Assembly (NCBI GenBank): GCA_017882655.1
Contig: JADGPB010000140.1
Location: forward strand, 1 to 6,543
Source: Propionibacteriales bacterium
Lineage (GTDB): Bacteria; Actinomycetota; Actinomycetes; Propionibacteriales; Propionibacteriaceae
Length of the DNA stretch: 6,543 bases
Direction of reading: 5' to 3'
Each line of letters begins with the position of its first letter. Position 1 is the first letter of the stretch. Position numbers and translations under genes: made by a program. Below, piece after piece: positions 4,855-6,543 of this stretch. A model generated the notes under the pieces. It was not told where the DNA came from. It saw only the letters and a list, made by a program, of their open reading frames with translations, and ran no database searches.

Positions 4855-5205
4855 ATGGGACTCAGCGGGTGGGCGAGCGAGCTGGCGTCCTGCCTCGTGG
4901 GCGAATCCGTGGAGCTTCCTGACACAGCGCCTGTCGCGCGTGATGTTCTCGACGCCCTTGAGCGCGCGGGATGGCCCGCGGCACGGATCGAGGCGGTCGC
5001 CCGAACGCGCTTCGAGGTTGAGGAGCCATGGCCCTTCCCCGTCGGTCGGGAGGTCGTCGCGGCTGGCCCGGCGCAGTGGTACGCGCTCGTCGCTGAGGCC
5101 AGGACGCAGCTCGGTCTCGACGGCGATGTTCAGCTACCACCGACTCGTACCGCCCTCAACGCCGACGAACGGCGACTGCTCTCCGACGTTCCACCGCACT
5201 GGTGA
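4855..5205 (+). CDS. Hypothetical protein, 116 aa
   Basis: I do not recognise this protein. It begins MGLSGWASELASCLVG, has no signal peptide or membrane span, and is acidic overall, with Ala- and Leu-rich stretches that look helical (VARDVLDALERAGW near residues 27-40 and QWYALVAEARTQLGL near 72-86). It ends in an LNADERRLLSDVPPHW tail. The pattern suggests a small cytoplasmic alpha-helical protein. The frame stays open upstream to a TTG at 4771, but that lies inside the predicted terminator, so ATG 4855 with its -10-like TACGAT is preferred. Third positions look slightly less GC-rich than in its neighbours. It stands between the putative sRNA and a strong terminator hairpin, so it is probably a single-gene transcript. 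Confidence 0.75.
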   Translation: MGLSGWASELASCLVGESVELPDTAPVARDVLDALERAGWPAARIEAVARTRFEVEEPWPFPVGREVVAAGPAQWYALVAEARTQLGLDGDVQLPPTRTALNADERRLLSDVPPHW

Positions 5206-5210
5206 CGCAC

Positions 5211-5243
5211 CACGGCCCCTCCGACGAATGTCGGAGGGCCGTG
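5211..5243. terminator. Strong hairpin, probable bidirectional terminator
   Basis: The arms at 5211-5225 and 5230-5243 pair over 14 bp with one bulged C and a GAAT loop. The hairpin starts six bases after the stop of the 116-aa gene and lies 43 bases beyond the stop of convergent mscL. No T-tract follows on either side, which is common for actinobacterial terminator hairpins. Confidence 0.7.
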
Positions 5244-5285
5244 ATGTGAGGCTGCTGGCACGTCGGCCGAAAGGCGAGGCGAATG

Positions 5286-5651
5286 CTACTTCTGGGCAGC
5301 GAGCAGGTCGCGGATCTCGATCAGGAGGTCCTCGGTGGTCAGCACGGTCGGGGCTTCCTCGACCGGCTTCTTGAGGCGCGCGGTGACGGCCTCGTACGGC
5401 TTGACCAGCCCGAAGTAGACGACGGCGGCCAAGATCGCGAACGACACGACAGCGGTGAGGAACGGGCCCACCGTGGAGAAGCCGCCGGGCGCCCAGGTGT
5501 CGAACGAGACGTTGCCGATGGTCTTGGTCAGGAGCTCGATGACGATCTCGGTGAAGGCCTTGACGACGGTCGCGAAAGCGCCGCCGATGATGAACGCGAC
5601 AGCCAGCTCGATGAGGTTGCCGCGGAAGATGAAGTCCTTGAATCCTTGCAT
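5286..5651 (-). CDS. mscL: Large-conductance mechanosensitive channel MscL
   Basis: This 121-residue protein has the MscL architecture. The amphipathic N-terminal helix MQGFKDFIFRGN is followed by TM1 (about residues 13-40), which contains AVAFIIGGAF, the conserved pore-lining Ala/Gly segment. A periplasmic loop (about 41-61) leads to TM2 (about 62-88), which ends in the conserved FGLVKPYE. A charged linker and a C-terminal helix (103-119, TEDLLIEIRDLL) should form the cytoplasmic bundle. The pentameric channel opens under membrane tension and releases solutes on hypo-osmotic shock. Length is slightly below the E. coli protein's 136 residues because the loop and tail are shorter. ATG 5651 is preceded by AAAGGG seven bases upstream. 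The SAF-domain gene lies 155 bases upstream on the same strand, so separate transcription is likely. Confidence 0.97.
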   Translation of the reverse strand: MQGFKDFIFRGNLIELAVAFIIGGAFATVVKAFTEIVIELLTKTIGNVSFDTWAPGGFSTVGPFLTAVVSFAILAAVVYFGLVKPYEAVTARLKKPVEEAPTVLTTEDLLIEIRDLLAAQK

Positions 5652-5691
5652 GGGAGTGCCCTTTCGGAGGCGGGTAGCAGAGCCCCCAAGG

Positions 5692-5714
5692 CCCCGCGGA
5701 TCGGGGAGAAACTA
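5692..5714 (-). promoter_or_regulatory. Possible mscL -10 element and leader hairpin
   Basis: On the minus strand TAGTTT (5714-5709) is a TANNNT match about 60 bases before the mscL ATG, without a clear -35. Just downstream, CCCCG (5692-5696) and CGGGG (5702-5706) form a 5-bp hairpin with a five-base loop in the presumed leader. Confidence 0.3.
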
Positions 5715-5806
5715 TCATTGAGAAGGCGACGGGCTAGGCGGTTCGCCGATCGTGTTGCAGGTTCACAACCAGATGTGTGTGCACGCAGCCACGGCATCCA
5801 CGACCG

Positions 5807-6412
5807 TCATCCGATCGCCAGGGTGAGAGTCGACGACGACATCGCCATCGTGATGGCGCCGGCTTGGTCGGACGTCACCCGTACGAGCAGGACGGTCGCG
5901 CTCGAGCCGCTGAGAACGTTCCCGCTGCCGACCGTGGGGACGGCTACGACGAGCACGTGCGACGCGACTGGCTGGGCTGACGTCGTCGCGTACAGGGTCA
6001 CGCGCGTGCCAGGCGGCGCCAGCGAGGCCAGCTCCGGGTTCTGGAGCCTCACGCTGAGCACGACGGTGCCGTCGGTCTCCGCACCGCCCACCAGGGTGAG
6101 GTCGGTGAGGATCTGGCCGGCTCGGATCCCCGTGCCCGCCACCTTGCCGACCGCATCCTGGGGCTGGGTGAGAGCGCCTTCAGGAACTGCCTGCGCCGGC
6201 ATCCGGGCCAGCCTCACGTCGCTGTCGCCGACCGTGGTGCCTGCGGCGACGAGTCGGCAGGCCACGACGACTGTCACGAGGTCAGAGGAGTCCTTGGCGG
6301 TCACCGCCGAGAGCGCGGCGAAGACGACGACGCCGGCGAGCACGGTGGCCACGCCGCGCCTGTGCCAGCGGATGAGGTTGATGATCTTTTCTGAGGTCCA
6401 CACCCCAGACAA
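5807..6412 (-). CDS. SAF-domain membrane protein (CpaB/RcpC-like)
   Basis: This protein of about 201 residues has a short basic cytoplasmic N-terminus with RWHRRG at 15-20, one membrane span at about 21-38, and then an extracytoplasmic SAF domain. The SAF domain runs from about residue 47 to 107: VVVACRLVAAGTTVGDSDV, then ARMPAQAVPEGAL, then GTGIRAGQILTDLTL. The rest (about 113-200) is a beta-rich domain resembling the second half of CpaB/RcpC, the Flp-pilus assembly protein. No other pilus gene is visible here, so the pilus role is only a family resemblance; lone SAF-domain proteins are common in actinobacteria. The start is unusual: the frame has no ATG. TTG 6412 (weak CAGG upstream) and GTG 6403, three codons later, are the candidates, and a TAG lies upstream at 6502-6500 region. 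It is transcribed toward mscL. Confidence 0.82.
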   Translation of the reverse strand: MSGVWTSEKIINLIRWHRRGVATVLAGVVVFAALSAVTAKDSSDLVTVVVACRLVAAGTTVGDSDVRLARMPAQAVPEGALTQPQDAVGKVAGTGIRAGQILTDLTLVGGAETDGTVVLSVRLQNPELASLAPPGTRVTLYATTSAQPVASHVLVVAVPTVGSGNVLSGSSATVLLVRVTSDQAGAITMAMSSSTLTLAIG

Positions 6413-6428
6413 TGGGCGCCTGATGGCG

Positions 6429-6482
6429 GATCCGTCAGTTGTCCCCAGATCTCGTCGAGATGAACTGGGCTGTGTACGGATC
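6429..6482. repeat. Nested inverted repeat upstream of the SAF gene
   Basis: Three sets of arms are nested around one centre: GATCCGT (6429-6435) with ACGGATC (6476-6482), CCCAG (6444-6448) with CTGGG (6465-6469), and ATCTCG (6449-6454) with CGAGAT (6456-6461). That is 18 bp of perfect pairing interrupted by an 8/6-base internal loop and a three-base bulge. It lies between the stop of the right-edge gene and the SAF start, with no T-tract. It could be a terminator, a leader structure or a protein-binding site. Confidence 0.6.
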
Positions 6483-6499
6483 TGGTGGACCGTGTCCGA

Positions 6500-6543
6500 C
6501 TAGTCGTTGATCTTGATGGCCACGTTCGTGCGCCACGTGGCCT
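6500..6543 (-). CDS. C-terminal end of an unidentified gene (cut by right edge)
   Basis: The minus strand reads ATWRTNVAIKIND followed by TAG at 6502-6500. Every third position in these 13 codons is G or C, and the other two frames are much poorer, so this is probably the tail of a real gene entering from the right. It is too short to identify. It would lie upstream of the SAF gene, separated from TTG 6412 by 87 bases containing the nested inverted repeat. Confidence 0.5.
   Translation of the reverse strand, partial: ATWRTNVAIKIND

Noticed and set aside
5283..6503. Long plus-strand frame of 406 codons over mscL and the SAF gene
   Set aside because: It is the antisense shadow of two clear minus-strand genes, and its product has low-complexity composition without recognisable domains.

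Overview
The window is GC-rich DNA with almost exclusively G/C third codon positions in its genes, and the gene content points to an actinobacterium. The strongest indicators are an acVLRF1-type peptidyl-tRNA hydrolase, a three-domain DtxR/IdeR iron repressor that keeps every DtxR metal ligand, and several gene starts that look leaderless: a TANNNT -10 hexamer 6-7 bases before the start codon and no Shine-Dalgarno. A member of the Nocardioidaceae/Propionibacteriales is plausible, but the sequence alone does not fix the genus. The region reads as ordinary chromosome; I see no insertion sequence, phage gene or CRISPR array.

Left part (1-2275). An uncharacterised protein gene runs off the left edge on the minus strand. 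Divergent from it are a 28-residue single-span membrane peptide and then a secreted, C-terminally anchored protein with a Ser/Thr/Pro stalk. That gene ends tail-to-tail with the acVLRF1 gene, and the two stop codons share one CTAG.

Middle (2276-4468). A 97-base divergent intergenic region separates acVLRF1 from the ideR/dtxR-type repressor. A class I SAM-dependent methyltransferase follows 42 bases after the repressor on the same strand. Converging on it from the minus strand are thioredoxin and, upstream of that, tRNA-Arg(CCU). Iron sensing, thiol redox control and release of stalled nascent chains lie side by side, but only the repressor-methyltransferase pair is spaced like an operon.

Right part (4469-6543). 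A 386-base stretch without protein genes (4469-4854) holds the most interesting signal. On the plus strand a sigma70-like promoter (TTGTGG, 17-base spacer, TACAGT) is followed at the expected +1 by a 15-bp stem closing a 43-base loop. An intrinsic terminator follows, giving a self-contained transcription unit of about 127 nt that I cannot assign to a known RNA family. It precedes a 116-residue orphan gene with its own leaderless promoter, which ends at a strong bidirectional hairpin. Beyond that, on the minus strand, are mscL, a SAF-domain (CpaB/RcpC-like) membrane protein with a non-ATG start, a large nested inverted repeat, and the last codons of another gene cut by the right edge.
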